Positions 1 to 9,535 of a stretch of 64,000 bases of DNA are shown piece after piece. Positions within the stretch are counted from its first letter, which is position 1, and each line of letters begins with the position of its first letter. The position numbers and the translations under genes are program-made. The notes beneath the pieces were generated by a model. It had not been told where the DNA came from, did no database searches, and was given only the letters and a program-made list of their open reading frames with translations. Source of the stretch: Clostridia bacterium (GTDB taxonomy: Bacteria; Bacillota; Clostridia; Oscillospirales; Acutalibacteraceae); the NCBI GenBank assembly GCA_017416485.1, contig JAFQCH010000004.1, forward strand, positions 1-64,000, given 5' to 3'.

Positions 1-3000
1 ACGCATAATCGGACTGAACGGAATAACGCCGATTACTTCGCTCTGATTATAGATTGCCTTGTCGGAGGTTGCTTTCATTGATTTTGCAATATCGGCCAGG
101 GTATCTGACTGCATAATGTCTGCAACGCGCAGTTCATATCCTTTTTCTTCGAGTGCCGAAACAATGTAAATAGCCTTGATCGAATCACCTCCTATTGCAA
201 AGAAGTTATCAAACATACCGATTGCATTTTTTGTTAAAATAGAGCTGATTGCATCTGCAAGGGCTTTTTCTTCTTGTGTTTTGGGAGCAACATATTCCGT
301 TTCGGTCGTGATGTTTTCAAGATCGAGTTCGGGCAGGGCATTGCGGTTGATCTTGCCGCTTGTGGTCATCGGCATATTTTCAAGATACATAAAGATATGC
401 GGAATCATGTATTTGGGCAAGCGTTTGCCGATCTCTGCTCTTAATCCTTCTGCACTCTTTTCTTCGCCTGTGTAGAATGCACAAATCAGCTGTCTGTCCG
501 TCTTGTCTTTGCGTACAACAACCACACCGCTGACAACACCGTCAACAGCCGTGATTGCTTTTTCAATTTCGCCGAGTTCTATACGCAGACCTCTGATCTT
601 GACCTGGAAGTCATTTCTGCCGACAAAGACGATATTTCCGTCTTCACGCCAAAAGGCTAAGTCACCTGTTCTGTACAGTTTGCCATCTCCGAACGGGTTG
701 TCGATGAACTTCTCTGCGGTCAGCTCGGGACGGTTGAGGTATCCTGCACCGACACCGTCACCCGCAATGCAGATTTCTCCCGTTACACCGATCGGTACAG
801 GATTCAGATATTGGTCAGTAATATAAATCTGTACATTTGCAATGGGCTTGCCGATCGGAAGATATGAGTCGGTCTCTTTTGATGTAAAAATGTAATCCGT
901 ACAACTTACGGTTGTTTCAGTCGGTCCGTATTCATTGTGAATTTCTATATGTTTGCCAAATTTGTTTAAGAATTCAAAGCAAGCTGCAGTATACAGTGTT
1001 TCACCGCCGACAATGATGTAACGAAGATTGGGACAGAGTTTGTCCGGCACCAATTTGTTAGTGATATTGATATGAGTCGGTGTGAATTTTATTATTGTCA
1101 AATTCTCATTGTTGAAAATATCAATCAGACAATCCTTTAAGTCTTCATTATAAAGGTAAGTGGCACCGCCGGTGAGCAACGGGAAGTAAAATGAGGGAAC
1201 CGTTAAGTCTACACACTGGGATGTGAAAAAAGGCATATTTATGTTTTCTGAACCGTAGAGCGTCTTGAGCACGGAAATATACCAAGTCAAATTGCGATGA
1301 TAAATTTTAGTACCCTTGGACAATCCGGTTGAACCGGAAGTAAATATGCAATAACAAATATCAGTAGGTTGCGTTTGTTGTTGAGGATTGTGGATTTTTT
1401 CATTCCTCATCAACTGCGCAATATTGTTTTCTGAAATGCACAATTTTGCGTTGCTGTCGGAAAGAATATGCTTGATTCTGTCTTCAGGAAAATCGCCGTC
1501 TACAGGAAGATATGCTGCCCCTGTTTTGAGAATACCGAACAGAGCCGACAAAAACGAACTCTTTCTCGGCAGCAAAAGCCCCACAATATCTCCCCGGCCT
1601 ACCCCTTTTTCCATCAGCGAATGCGCAATGCGGTTGGCTTCTTCGTTGAGCTCTTTGTAGGTCAGTGTTTTGTCGACGGCAACTACCGCCGTTTTGTCGG
1701 GTGTTCTTGCTGCCTGCTCTTCAAACAGCTCGTGGACACACTTGTTCCGGGGGTAGTCAATTGCGGTGTTATTGAAATCGACAAGCAGTTTTTGTTTTTC
1801 TGCCGTCGGAATCATTTCCAGTTCAGTGATCTTTTTATTAGGATTTTCAACTGCATCTTCCGTCATTGTAATGATGGAATTGAGCATGGTCTGTATTTCC
1901 CGTTCACTGAACATGGAGGTTCTGTAACGAATTTTAAGATTGTGCTTTTTTTCACCGAAAGATTGCAAATGGATTTCAAGCGGAACAGAAAGAGAATTAC
2001 TGTAAATGAACTCAAATTCATAATCTTCATTATCTTCAAAAACTTGAAAATCTGTAGCAATGTCAAAAAGGTTGTTTTGCGTTTTTCCTTCTTCCTTCAA
2101 CAACTCTTTTATATCATCTTGGGTAAACTTTTGGTGTCTGAACAAATTCATCTGTGCATCGTCAAGCGCAAGCACAGTCTGTAAAAATGAATCGTTTTTA
2201 ATATTAACAAGCAAGGGCACTATATGCATATATATGCCGTCAGAGTTGAGTTCTGCAAGTGTCGTGCGATTCAGAACAGGAACACCTATTGTAAATACCG
2301 CCGCATGCACGGTCTTGTATAAATAGACTGCGTAGATAGTATTGAAAAAGCTTTGCAAAGAAATATAATTTTTTTGACAAAAGTTTTCAACTTTTTCATA
2401 AAGATGTGCAGGGATATGAAGATTGGCTTCTTCTGCAACATAATTGAAAGAAGTTACTCTATCAGCAAAAACCGTACATACAGGATTGGTGCAAAACTGC
2501 TGTTTCCAGAATTCTTTATCCCGTTGATATCTCTTTGTCTGTTTATAGGAAAGTTCGTTTGCAATATACTCCTGATATGAAACACGAGGAACATCATCGA
2601 GCTGTTTTTGCTTCAGCAGATTGATAACCATTTCGATTGCAAGTACACCGCTGTAACCGTCGGTTGATATATGGTGTGTACACAAAACCACCCCTGTTTT
2701 TCCGTTCAGCTCAAAAACAAAAAACCGGGTAAGCTGTTCACCTTTTTTAAACGGACAACTGATAAATTGTCTTGCAAACAAACGAAGTTCTTGCTCATCC
2801 AAAAAACTGAAAAAAGGATAATCACAATGTCTGTAATTGTCTGCGTATATATTCTGTGCTCCATCAGAATACAGACGTAATGTTTCAAAGTTCTTTACAA
2901 GCTTGTTGAGTGCTTCATTGACCCGGTCATAGGAATAATTTTGGGCAAAAACGACAAGAACGCCATGATTCCACATAGCGTCAAGCGTATTGTTTGTGAA

Positions 3001-3033
3001 TATTTTCTGTGCTGCACTCAAGTTATATCTCAT
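1..3033 (-). CDS. Non-ribosomal peptide synthetase, C-A-PCP module plus start of next domain (partial)
   Basis: This is the N-terminal part of an NRPS whose 3' end lies beyond position 1; 1011 codons are visible. The ATG at 3033 follows an AGGTGA site. Domains in order: a condensation domain with the active-site motif HHISTDG (residues 120-126); an adenylation domain with FTSGSTG (564-570) and YGPTETT (from 702); a carrier domain with GGDS and the phosphopantetheine serine at 951; then QSEVIGVIPFSPIMR at the edge, which resembles the start of an epimerization domain. Aligning the pocket by eye to GrsA gives D-L-P-K-I-G-E-V-S, nearest to the published Asn code, so an Asn-like substrate is a tentative inference. 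Because the protein begins with a C domain and an acyl ligase and free ACP lie upstream, the first residue is probably N-acylated. Last gene visible of a leftward operon. Confidence 0.93.
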   Translation of the reverse strand, partial: MRYNLSAAQKIFTNNTLDAMWNHGVLVVFAQNYSYDRVNEALNKLVKNFETLRLYSDGAQNIYADNYRHCDYPFFSFLDEQELRLFARQFISCPFKKGEQLTRFFVFELNGKTGVVLCTHHISTDGYSGVLAIEMVINLLKQKQLDDVPRVSYQEYIANELSYKQTKRYQRDKEFWKQQFCTNPVCTVFADRVTSFNYVAEEANLHIPAHLYEKVENFCQKNYISLQSFFNTIYAVYLYKTVHAAVFTIGVPVLNRTTLAELNSDGIYMHIVPLLVNIKNDSFLQTVLALDDAQMNLFRHQKFTQDDIKELLKEEGKTQNNLFDIATDFQVFEDNEDYEFEFIYSNSLSVPLEIHLQSFGEKKHNLKIRYRTSMFSEREIQTMLNSIITMTEDAVENPNKKITELEMIPTAEKQKLLVDFNNTAIDYPRNKCVHELFEEQAARTPDKTAVVAVDKTLTYKELNEEANRIAHSLMEKGVGRGDIVGLLLPRKSSFLSALFGILKTGAAYLPVDGDFPEDRIKHILSDSNAKLCISENNIAQLMRNEKIHNPQQQTQPTDICYCIFTSGSTGLSKGTKIYHRNLTWYISVLKTLYGSENINMPFFTSQCVDLTVPSFYFPLLTGGATYLYNEDLKDCLIDIFNNENLTIIKFTPTHINITNKLVPDKLCPNLRYIIVGGETLYTAACFEFLNKFGKHIEIHNEYGPTETTVSCTDYIFTSKETDSYLPIGKPIANVQIYITDQYLNPVPIGVTGEICIAGDGVGAGYLNRPELTAEKFIDNPFGDGKLYRTGDLAFWREDGNIVFVGRNDFQVKIRGLRIELGEIEKAITAVDGVVSGVVVVRKDKTDRQLICAFYTGEEKSAEGLRAEIGKRLPKYMIPHIFMYLENMPMTTSGKINRNALPELDLENITTETEYVAPKTQEEKALADAISSILTKNAIGMFDNFFAIGGDSIKAIYIVSALEEKGYELRVADIMQSDTLADIAKSMKATSDKAIYNQSEVIGVIPFSPIMR

Positions 3034-3063
3034 CTGTAATCACCTGATAAATAATTGCGCTCT

Positions 3064-3726
3064 TTACTGATTCAAATTCTCATAAGGACTGTCATGCAAA
3101 TCCCTTGTACAACCGTTTTCCTGTGCATTCATTCTGCACAAAAAATTAAACCCGCGGACAAACAGTTTTGCCTGCCGTTCGGTCAGAATTTCAGCACCGT
3201 TGAAATCCCCTGCTTCGGAGAAAAAAAAGGTGCAATCGTTATCTGTATATTTTTTTCCAAAATAGCTGTATGCAGCCATAAGATTTTCAAAAGTTCCGTT
3301 TTCGATGAAGCTGTAAAACACACAGTGACTTAAAATCCCGGAGAATCGGCAGTTTAACTCCTGCGTTAAATATTGCAGATATTTTTCGCAACACGCACGT
3401 TGTGTGGTTTCAGGAAAGGCACTTTGCACAATAAAAGAAATGCGTTTTAGGGGGCGGACTTGCGCAGGCAAAAAACTGTTCAGTTGTTCAATGAATTCCT
3501 TGAACAGACTCGGTGCAATACCTACATAGACTGGTATTGCAAAAACGATGTTTTCATTGGTGTGAATCGATTCCAAAGCCTCTTTCCACTGTTTTCGTTC
3601 ACTCAATGAATATACCTGTATATCATGTCCGCATTCCGCAACAGATTTTGCAAATGCATCAACAATCATTTTTGTATTGCTGTGAACACTGCTGCACGGT
3701 GAAGCATTTATAACTGTAATATGCAT
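3064..3726 (-). CDS. Flavodoxin-like NAD(P)H-dependent oxidoreductase
   Basis: A 220-residue protein with a flavodoxin-like Rossmann fold. It opens with MHITVINASPCSSVHSNT, the beta1 and phosphate-binding loop arrangement of FMN reductases, and has an IPVYVG segment near residue 68 typical of the second FMN loop. It contains several cysteines in the C-terminal half but no clear Fe-S motif. Its start overlaps the end of the upstream flavoprotein gene by 19 bases, and the NRPS begins 30 bases after its stop, so it is translationally tied to the biosynthetic cluster. A tailoring reduction or oxidation of the acyl or peptide product is a reasonable guess; the substrate cannot be read from sequence. 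Confidence 0.75.
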   Translation of the reverse strand: MHITVINASPCSSVHSNTKMIVDAFAKSVAECGHDIQVYSLSERKQWKEALESIHTNENIVFAIPVYVGIAPSLFKEFIEQLNSFLPAQVRPLKRISFIVQSAFPETTQRACCEKYLQYLTQELNCRFSGILSHCVFYSFIENGTFENLMAAYSYFGKKYTDNDCTFFFSEAGDFNGAEILTERQAKLFVRGFNFLCRMNAQENGCTRDLHDSPYENLNQ

Positions 3727-4223
3727 TTACTCAACTCCTCCGCCTGGTCAATCGGGTACACACCAATAGGAATATCATCCGTATGGTTCGTATACAGGGT
3801 CAGCCATTCATTCAAAATTCCGCTGTCAGCATTGCCTTTGTACAGTATACCAAAACCGAAAGTTCTTTTATAACGAATATGTCTTACATTGTTATCCCTG
3901 AATTCACATAATTTCACACAAAAAGAAAAACGTCTTTCAAAAAGTCTCATCGTTTGATGATCCAGAAATCCCAAAGATGAATCGGAAAGCACTATCACAT
4001 TCATATGTTCAAAAACAAGCTTAACAATCTTTTCAAAATCATCTTTCAGACAACACATCCCCGAAGTTCTGCACATACAACTTTTACATCCGGTGCAAGC
4101 TAAAATGTTATAATTGGCTGCATTTATAACTTCCGCATTCTTCAGATTGTGTGTCAACTCGCCGATGGCCCTGATCGCATCCGGATCATTATCCGGCAAC
4201 ATATTTATTACAAGCAAACTCAT
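3708..4223 (-). CDS. Flavodoxin-like oxidoreductase with cysteine-rich loop
   Basis: A 171-residue protein of the NADPH-dependent FMN reductase type. After the first strand (MSLLVINMLPDNDPDA) it carries CTGCKSC followed by C-x6-CC and KDDF, a cysteine pattern common in clostridial iron-sulfur flavoproteins and related reductases. Typical family members have one GxCxxCxxC loop, so either an Fe-S cluster or redox cysteines are possible. The protein is somewhat shorter than a full iron-sulfur flavoprotein. It starts 13 bases after the carrier protein gene and overlaps the next flavoprotein gene. Two flavoproteins side by side inside an NRPS cluster is uncommon; they may work as a pair. Confidence 0.7.
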   Translation of the reverse strand: MSLLVINMLPDNDPDAIRAIGELTHNLKNAEVINAANYNILACTGCKSCMCRTSGMCCLKDDFEKIVKLVFEHMNVIVLSDSSLGFLDHQTMRLFERRFSFCVKLCEFRDNNVRHIRYKRTFGFGILYKGNADSGILNEWLTLYTNHTDDIPIGVYPIDQAEELSKCILQL

Positions 4224-4236
4224 ATTTTTTACACTT

Positions 4237-4470
4237 TCAGTTTTTCAGTGTTTTTTCCAGATAATCCACAACATCTTTTACGGTCTTGAAACTCTTCATA
4301 TCGGAATTTGAGATTTCAATGTCGTATTCGTCTTCCATTGCACAAATCAATTGAACAAGACCTAAAGAAGAGAGCGGCAAATCCTTAATTCTTGTTTTTT
4401 TATTCAGTTCAACATCTGTGATGCCTAAAATACCATTAAAAAGTTCCTGCAATTCCGAAAGCATTTTCAT
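4237..4470 (-). CDS. Free-standing acyl carrier protein
   Basis: A 77-residue acidic four-helix carrier protein. The phosphopantetheine attachment site reads PLSSLGLVQLI, with Ser35 the likely attachment serine in the place of the usual DSL. The start codon overlaps the stop of the upstream acyl ligase by one base (TAATG), and AAGGAG precedes it, which indicates translational coupling. The pairing with the ligase suggests that the ligase activates a carboxylic acid and loads it onto this carrier, from which the first condensation domain of the NRPS takes it. This is not the housekeeping AcpP, whose neighbours would be fatty-acid genes. Confidence 0.9.
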   Translation of the reverse strand: MKMLSELQELFNGILGITDVELNKKTRIKDLPLSSLGLVQLICAMEDEYDIEISNSDMKSFKTVKDVVDYLEKTLKN

Positions 4471-6176
4471 TACTCCTTTTTTTCATTGATTTCTTTTTCC
4501 AAAAACCTGTAATCCGTTTTTCCCAGATTGGTTACCGGCAATTCATCTCTGAAAATAATTTCGTGCGGCAAAGAATACTCAGACAGGTTCTCGCGACAGC
4601 TTTCCATGATTTTTGCTTTGACAGCATTCTTATCCGCATCTTTGTTATTCAGCACAACAAAAGCTACTATTTTCTGCCCGTACATTCTGTCTTTCTTGCC
4701 GACAACACATGCCTGTGACACGGCAAGACAAGTGCAGATGGCATCCTCCACCTGTGTTGCATATATATTATATCCGCCGCAGATGATAAGACGAGAATTG
4801 CGTTGACGGAAGTAAATATATCCGTCTTTGTCTTTTGAAAGCATATCCCCTGTGTGCAGCCAGATTTTTCCGTCACTGTGTCTTAGCAATGCTTTTGCAG
4901 TTGCTTCTTCGTTTTTATAATATCCCTTCATTACAAGAGGACCGCTGATGCACAGTTCCCCATCTTCTCCGGCAGGTAATTCTTCCTGCGTACCCATTTT
5001 TACAATCTTCAGTTCAACATCCGAATATGCAATACCGGCACTGCCGATCCTGATATCAAAAGCAGGGTTGATAGAACAGCCTGCAACACACTCAGTCTGT
5101 CCGTAAGCTTCTCTGATTTTGGCATCGGATCCGCCTTTCTCTAAAACTTTATTAATACGATGCTGCAATTTTTCGGGCAGTTTATCTCCTGCACAAACCA
5201 ACAAATCAAGGAAAGAAAGATCTGCATTATCTATCAGCGGATGGCGGATAAATGCAGCGAACAGCCCCGGAACTCCGTAAACGCAGTTAATTCTTTTCTT
5301 GATAATTAACTTGCTGCACACATTAAAATCATACTTTGGCAAGAGATAAACATGAAAACCTAAACATAGCATAGCATGAACACAAACCACCAATCCGAAA
5401 CCGTGGAAAATCGGCATCAGTGCCAATGATTTTTTTCCGACAACTTCGTCAATACCGCCGATTTCATAGGTATGTACGGCAAGTGCATTGCAATTAAGAT
5501 TGCTTAACATAACACCTTTTGGGGTACCGGTCGTGCCACCACTGTACAAAATGACTGCAGTATCCTCATCGCATCCATCATCGACAGAAAGTTCTGTGTT
5601 TTTACCTGTTGCCAAAAAGTCATTCCAATAGACAACATCATGCTTTTCATTGAATTGCAGCTTCAGCTTGTTCTTCGCCTGATATACGGGTTTTGCATAA
5701 AAAGGCAAAGCATCTGCAATGCGTGAAAGAATCATTTTCGGTTCAGTGGTTGTTCCCCATGTAATTTTTGCAAGTTTAGGATAAATCATATCCAATGTCA
5801 GAATAGCTTTACTGTCCGTTTGTTCAACAAACTGCTGAATTTCTTTCGCTGACAATAATGGGTGAATCATGTTTGCAACAGCACCGATACGGTTGATTGC
5901 ATAGAACATAAAAACAGCCTGCGGTGTGTTGGGGGTAATAATGGATACCATATCCCCCTTGCCGATACCGGTCGCAACCAATGCACGGGCAACATTTTCA
6001 ATATTTGCAATCAGTTGCCTGTAGGTATATTTTTTCCCTTCAAACTCCAATGCAACCAGATCCGGATATTGCAGATGTGCTTTACGCAATCTTTCATACA
6101 TCGAGCACTCCGGATAGGCATCCAACCACTTTTCCGGGTTCATATGTTCGTACCAAATTGTTTTGCTTTTTTTCAA
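4470..6176 (-). CDS. Acyl-AMP ligase / acyl-CoA synthetase-like adenylating enzyme
   Basis: A class I adenylate-forming enzyme of about 568 residues. Visible core motifs are YSGGTTGTPKGVM (P-loop), REAYGQTEC (A5) and HTGD (A7), with a C-terminal domain that has the general ligase layout. The likely start is the TTG at 6176, placed five bases after AGAGGTGA; the GTG at 6185 lies inside that ribosome-binding site, and the ATG at 6143 has none. It heads the visible cluster and overlaps the carrier-protein gene by one base. The role inferred is activation of a fatty or aryl acid for transfer to the ACP and then to the NRPS. A long-chain acyl-CoA ligase working elsewhere is the alternative. Confidence 0.88.
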   Translation of the reverse strand: MKKSKTIWYEHMNPEKWLDAYPECSMYERLRKAHLQYPDLVALEFEGKKYTYRQLIANIENVARALVATGIGKGDMVSIITPNTPQAVFMFYAINRIGAVANMIHPLLSAKEIQQFVEQTDSKAILTLDMIYPKLAKITWGTTTEPKMILSRIADALPFYAKPVYQAKNKLKLQFNEKHDVVYWNDFLATGKNTELSVDDGCDEDTAVILYSGGTTGTPKGVMLSNLNCNALAVHTYEIGGIDEVVGKKSLALMPIFHGFGLVVCVHAMLCLGFHVYLLPKYDFNVCSKLIIKKRINCVYGVPGLFAAFIRHPLIDNADLSFLDLLVCAGDKLPEKLQHRINKVLEKGGSDAKIREAYGQTECVAGCSINPAFDIRIGSAGIAYSDVELKIVKMGTQEELPAGEDGELCISGPLVMKGYYKNEEATAKALLRHSDGKIWLHTGDMLSKDKDGYIYFRQRNSRLIICGGYNIYATQVEDAICTCLAVSQACVVGKKDRMYGQKIVAFVVLNNKDADKNAVKAKIMESCRENLSEYSLPHEIIFRDELPVTNLGKTDYRFLEKEINEKKE

Positions 6177-6214
6177 AGATATCACCTCTTGTAATTTTCA
6201 CAATTTTGATATTC

Positions 6215-7501
6215 TTAAAATCCGTTTTTGTATTCTTCAATCGGTTTGCCCCCGCGGGCGAGATAGGCATCGTACAGTTCTTGCTTGCGTTCGGGTGTAT
6301 ACGAATAATTCCACAGGTTCTGCACGCCCGTGAAGCTTTCAAATGTTTCGTCGGGGTAACGGACGACTTTGCCCAATTTATACGGCAGGGGCAGTTTAAC
6401 CGTGCCGTTGGCGGAAATGTAGCATTCCTTCGCCTGTTTCACGGCAACGCGGTTGGCTTCATAATGGTCGAATTCCTCGTCATACTTAATCTGCGTGGTC
6501 GGGAACAGCACCACGGGGGCATTGGCTTTTTTGTAGAATTCGGGTGACAGCCCCATGTGGCCGTGATGCGACACCTGCATGATCTCGCAGGCAAAAACAC
6601 TGCTGTAAAAAGAGAGCAACACACGGTCAGACCGGTCGGAAGCATCCCCGGGGAAGAAAATACGCTGTCCTTCGGCTTCGCACAGAAGTACGGTGGAGGA
6701 ATTGTTGTAGGTTTCAAACGAAGCGGGATGCACTTCCTCATGGGTGCAAAGCACGGTGAAGGCAAAATCCCTTACATAAAACCGCTGGCCGATGTGCAGA
6801 TTCACCACGGGAATTTCGGGGTGCTTGGCAACCTCTGCAATGAATTGGTCGGTAAACCGGCGGTCGGCGGCATCCCACTTTTCGGCATCGGGGTGCGATT
6901 GGCTGATGAAATTATAATACAGCCGTTCAATGGTCACATCCGCCATGTTGTATTTTAAGAAATCGGTGAATTTGCAGATGTGGTCGGCATGTCCGTGGCT
7001 GAAATACCAGCCCGCAATGACGCACTTCTGCCCTTTGGGGGTGTGCTCGATGAGAAAATCATGCAGACGGTCATTGTCACGCACGGAATACGAATGTGCA
7101 CTGTCAATCACAAAAAAACTGCCGTCGGCACACTGCATCACATAGCACATGCCGCAGTCGATCAGCCTGTGGTCGGTTTCAAACTGCCACAAAGCGGGCT
7201 TGACAACGCGGTTACACGGTTCGGGACGGTTGACATACAAAGCGGTTTTGGTATCCACCGCCACACGGAAGGTGCGGTCAGAAAGGATCGCGGCGGTCTG
7301 CACAAGGCAACCATCTTTTATGTAGGTGGCAAACAGATTGCCGTCGATGCTGTTTTCGGCATACAAAGAGAATCCCTGCGCGGCAATTTCAGATAAATAC
7401 TGCTGATAGCGGTTGGTGGTGGCACAAGGATAGACCGTATACACACAATTTTCGGAGCTCTGATAAGGCGGCAGAACGGGGGTTGCGTTCAGTTTCAGCA
7501 T
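6215..7501 (-). CDS. MBL-fold metallo-hydrolase
   Basis: A 428-residue metallo-beta-lactamase-fold protein with the zinc motif HGHADH at residues 169-174 and a second metal histidine in QVSHHGH further on. The arrangement resembles the ComEC-type hydrolase domain, but there are no membrane helices or signal peptide, so it is probably cytoplasmic. The ATG at 7501 is chosen because GAGGG lies just before it; an upstream in-frame start would run into prmA. It begins 11 bases after the prmA stop, so it is probably the last gene of the yhaM-DUF2804-prmA operon. The substrate is unknown. Confidence 0.85.
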   Translation of the reverse strand: MLKLNATPVLPPYQSSENCVYTVYPCATTNRYQQYLSEIAAQGFSLYAENSIDGNLFATYIKDGCLVQTAAILSDRTFRVAVDTKTALYVNRPEPCNRVVKPALWQFETDHRLIDCGMCYVMQCADGSFFVIDSAHSYSVRDNDRLHDFLIEHTPKGQKCVIAGWYFSHGHADHICKFTDFLKYNMADVTIERLYYNFISQSHPDAEKWDAADRRFTDQFIAEVAKHPEIPVVNLHIGQRFYVRDFAFTVLCTHEEVHPASFETYNNSSTVLLCEAEGQRIFFPGDASDRSDRVLLSFYSSVFACEIMQVSHHGHMGLSPEFYKKANAPVVLFPTTQIKYDEEFDHYEANRVAVKQAKECYISANGTVKLPLPYKLGKVVRYPDETFESFTGVQNLWNYSYTPERKQELYDAYLARGGKPIEEYKNGF

Positions 7502-7512
7502 CAGAACATCCC

Positions 7513-8442
7513 TCAATCTGCCAGACGGCATTCCATGCACAGCCAACCGTTTTCTTCGTGGCGGGCGGTGATTTCAAAGCCGTTGTTGTAAAGGCAGGCA
7601 ACCACTTCGTCGGCGCGGGTGTCGATGATACCCGACACGATATAAACCGAGTCTTTATTCATGAACTTTTTGACATCGGGCGACAGCATCATAATGGCAT
7701 CGGCCACAATGTTTGCGGCGATACAATCAAACATACCGCTGACCTGATCGGCAAGATTGCCGTGAATCATGTGATAGTTGGGTTCGGTGAAGCCGTTCAT
7801 TTCGCCGTTTGCAATGGCGGTTTTGACGGCAAGACGGTCAATATCCACACCGACAACACTTTCGGCACCGAGAAGCATCCCCGCAACAGACAGAATGCCG
7901 CTACCGCAACCGACATCGAGCATTTTTGTACCCTCTTTGACATGATTTTCAAGTGCCTGCATGCAAAGACGGGTGGTTTCATGCGCACCCGAACCGAAAG
8001 CGACACCGGGTTCAAGATGCAACACCTTGCGGTCACCGGCTTCATAATCATCGTCCCAGATGGGATGAATGAGCAGTTTTTCACCGACGGGGGTGGGCTT
8101 GAAATACTTTTTCCAGTTGTTTTCCCAGTCTTCACGTGCACAATTGTCCTGACTGATTTCAAATTCAATACCGCAGGCGGTCAGACGGTCGGTCAGGAAT
8201 GCAATCGCTTCGGCGGGATTTTCTTCGGGGGAAATAAAAATATGCACGATCGCTTTGGTGCGGTCTTTCTGCAACAGCTCCTCATCAATAAGATCAATGT
8301 GTGCAATTTCCATTGCCTCTTCTTCGAGGTTGCTGTAGTCTTCAATGTAAATACCGTACGGCACGGTCATGTTTGCAATGTCGCCCGCACGGTCAACGTC
8401 CTTTGCGGGCACGGCAATGCTGATCTGGGTCCAGTTTTCCAT
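7513..8442 (-). CDS. prmA: Ribosomal protein L11 methyltransferase
   Basis: PrmA trimethylates ribosomal protein L11 using S-adenosylmethionine. The 309-residue length matches the family. The N-terminal substrate-binding region is followed by the Rossmann methyltransferase domain, with the family-specific stretch GVAFGSGAHETT just before the SAM-binding loop LDVGCGSGILS and VGVDID at the end of the second strand. It sits between DUF2804 and the MBL hydrolase in a leftward gene run with short gaps. Nothing unusual is seen. Confidence 0.95.
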   Translation of the reverse strand: MENWTQISIAVPAKDVDRAGDIANMTVPYGIYIEDYSNLEEEAMEIAHIDLIDEELLQKDRTKAIVHIFISPEENPAEAIAFLTDRLTACGIEFEISQDNCAREDWENNWKKYFKPTPVGEKLLIHPIWDDDYEAGDRKVLHLEPGVAFGSGAHETTRLCMQALENHVKEGTKMLDVGCGSGILSVAGMLLGAESVVGVDIDRLAVKTAIANGEMNGFTEPNYHMIHGNLADQVSGMFDCIAANIVADAIMMLSPDVKKFMNKDSVYIVSGIIDTRADEVVACLYNNGFEITARHEENGWLCMECRLAD

Positions 8443-8464
8443 GGTTTATGTTACCTTTCGGGAA

Positions 8465-9511
8465 TCAATATTTGTTGTGAACATCTTCTGCGAAGCAGAG
8501 AACATCCTTGAATTCGAGCACGGTGCCGTCATCGAGAATGCACTTGCCCGTGAGCCTGCCGAACACCTGATGCTGGTCGGTGATGATAAACTTGACGTCG
8601 ATTTTTGCCGCACGGTCGAGCACAGGGATGAACTCGGCTTCGAATCTGCCGTCGGAGGAAGTGAACGTCCACGGCTTTGTGTATTGCTTCACGCCGTTTT
8701 CTTCTGGGATATTGAACGTGACATCATCGAGCTTATGACCGACACCGTCATAAAAGACAATGTTTTCGGTGGCGGAAGAACGGTCAGAGAAACCGTAACC
8801 GAGGTTGAAACCGAAGGGTTTGCCGTTGACAATTGCATTGCCCGAACCCCAGTACCAGGTGTTGTCATAGGTCCAGACGCCTCTGCCCCAGTCGAGGGTT
8901 GCAAAGTCTTTGCTTGCATCGAAAACATATTCCTTGCCGTCAAACACGGCTTTGCCCGAGCAGGGCATGCAGTTGATTTTGCGGTTGTAATAGAAAGCGG
9001 TGGGTTTTTCTTTCCACGGGGTGGCAATGACAAGAGAATCCATGTCGGGTTCTTCAATGGCGAGGTCAACCGTCAGGGTCTTGCCTTCAAAGAAATTCTT
9101 GTATTCGCAGGTGATGCGGCGGCTGTGACCGTCCTTGACAAAGTCCATTTTGAGTCTCTTGTCATGATAAGAAACATTGCCCTTGTCGGCACTGGGAGGA
9201 AGTCGCAGTTTGCCCATGGGGAAGGCATTGAGGATGGTTTCGGTATGTTCCCAGCCTTTGTTGAAATCGAGCAGGCTTGCCGACTGCAGACCGATATAAC
9301 CGTCATCGGAAATGGTGAATGCAACACCGTAGTTGCCGTCGGAAGAAAGTGCAATATAGTAGTCCCATTCCTTGATGCGGAATTTGGGGGCTTTGATGTC
9401 TTTGCGGTCATAAATCTGAAACTGTTTTCTGGACCAGCCGGGCTCTGCAATGTGGCCGTCCGCATTTAACAAGCGCTGTACCTTGGTGATTTCATGGTTT
9501 CTTTGTGACAT
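8465..9511 (-). CDS. DUF2804 family protein
   Basis: A 348-residue protein recognised as DUF2804, from the N-terminal pattern (nearly every residue of LLNADGHIAEPGWSR is typical) and the tryptophan-rich body with DWGRGVWTYDNTWYWGSG. The family is all-beta and of unknown function, found widely in Firmicutes. The ATG at 9511 is preferred because GGAGGAAA lies nine bases before it; the ATG at 9532 overlaps this site. No signal peptide or membrane helix is visible. It lies between yhaM and prmA. Confidence 0.82.
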   Translation of the reverse strand: MSQRNHEITKVQRLLNADGHIAEPGWSRKQFQIYDRKDIKAPKFRIKEWDYYIALSSDGNYGVAFTISDDGYIGLQSASLLDFNKGWEHTETILNAFPMGKLRLPPSADKGNVSYHDKRLKMDFVKDGHSRRITCEYKNFFEGKTLTVDLAIEEPDMDSLVIATPWKEKPTAFYYNRKINCMPCSGKAVFDGKEYVFDASKDFATLDWGRGVWTYDNTWYWGSGNAIVNGKPFGFNLGYGFSDRSSATENIVFYDGVGHKLDDVTFNIPEENGVKQYTKPWTFTSSDGRFEAEFIPVLDRAAKIDVKFIITDQHQVFGRLTGKCILDDGTVLEFKDVLCFAEDVHNKY

Positions 9512-9535
9512 AAAACATTTCCTCCTGTTCAAAAA

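Noticed and set aside
7483..9469. Two plus-strand frames of over 340 codons
   Set aside because: They mirror prmA and the DUF2804 gene, both recognised on the minus strand.
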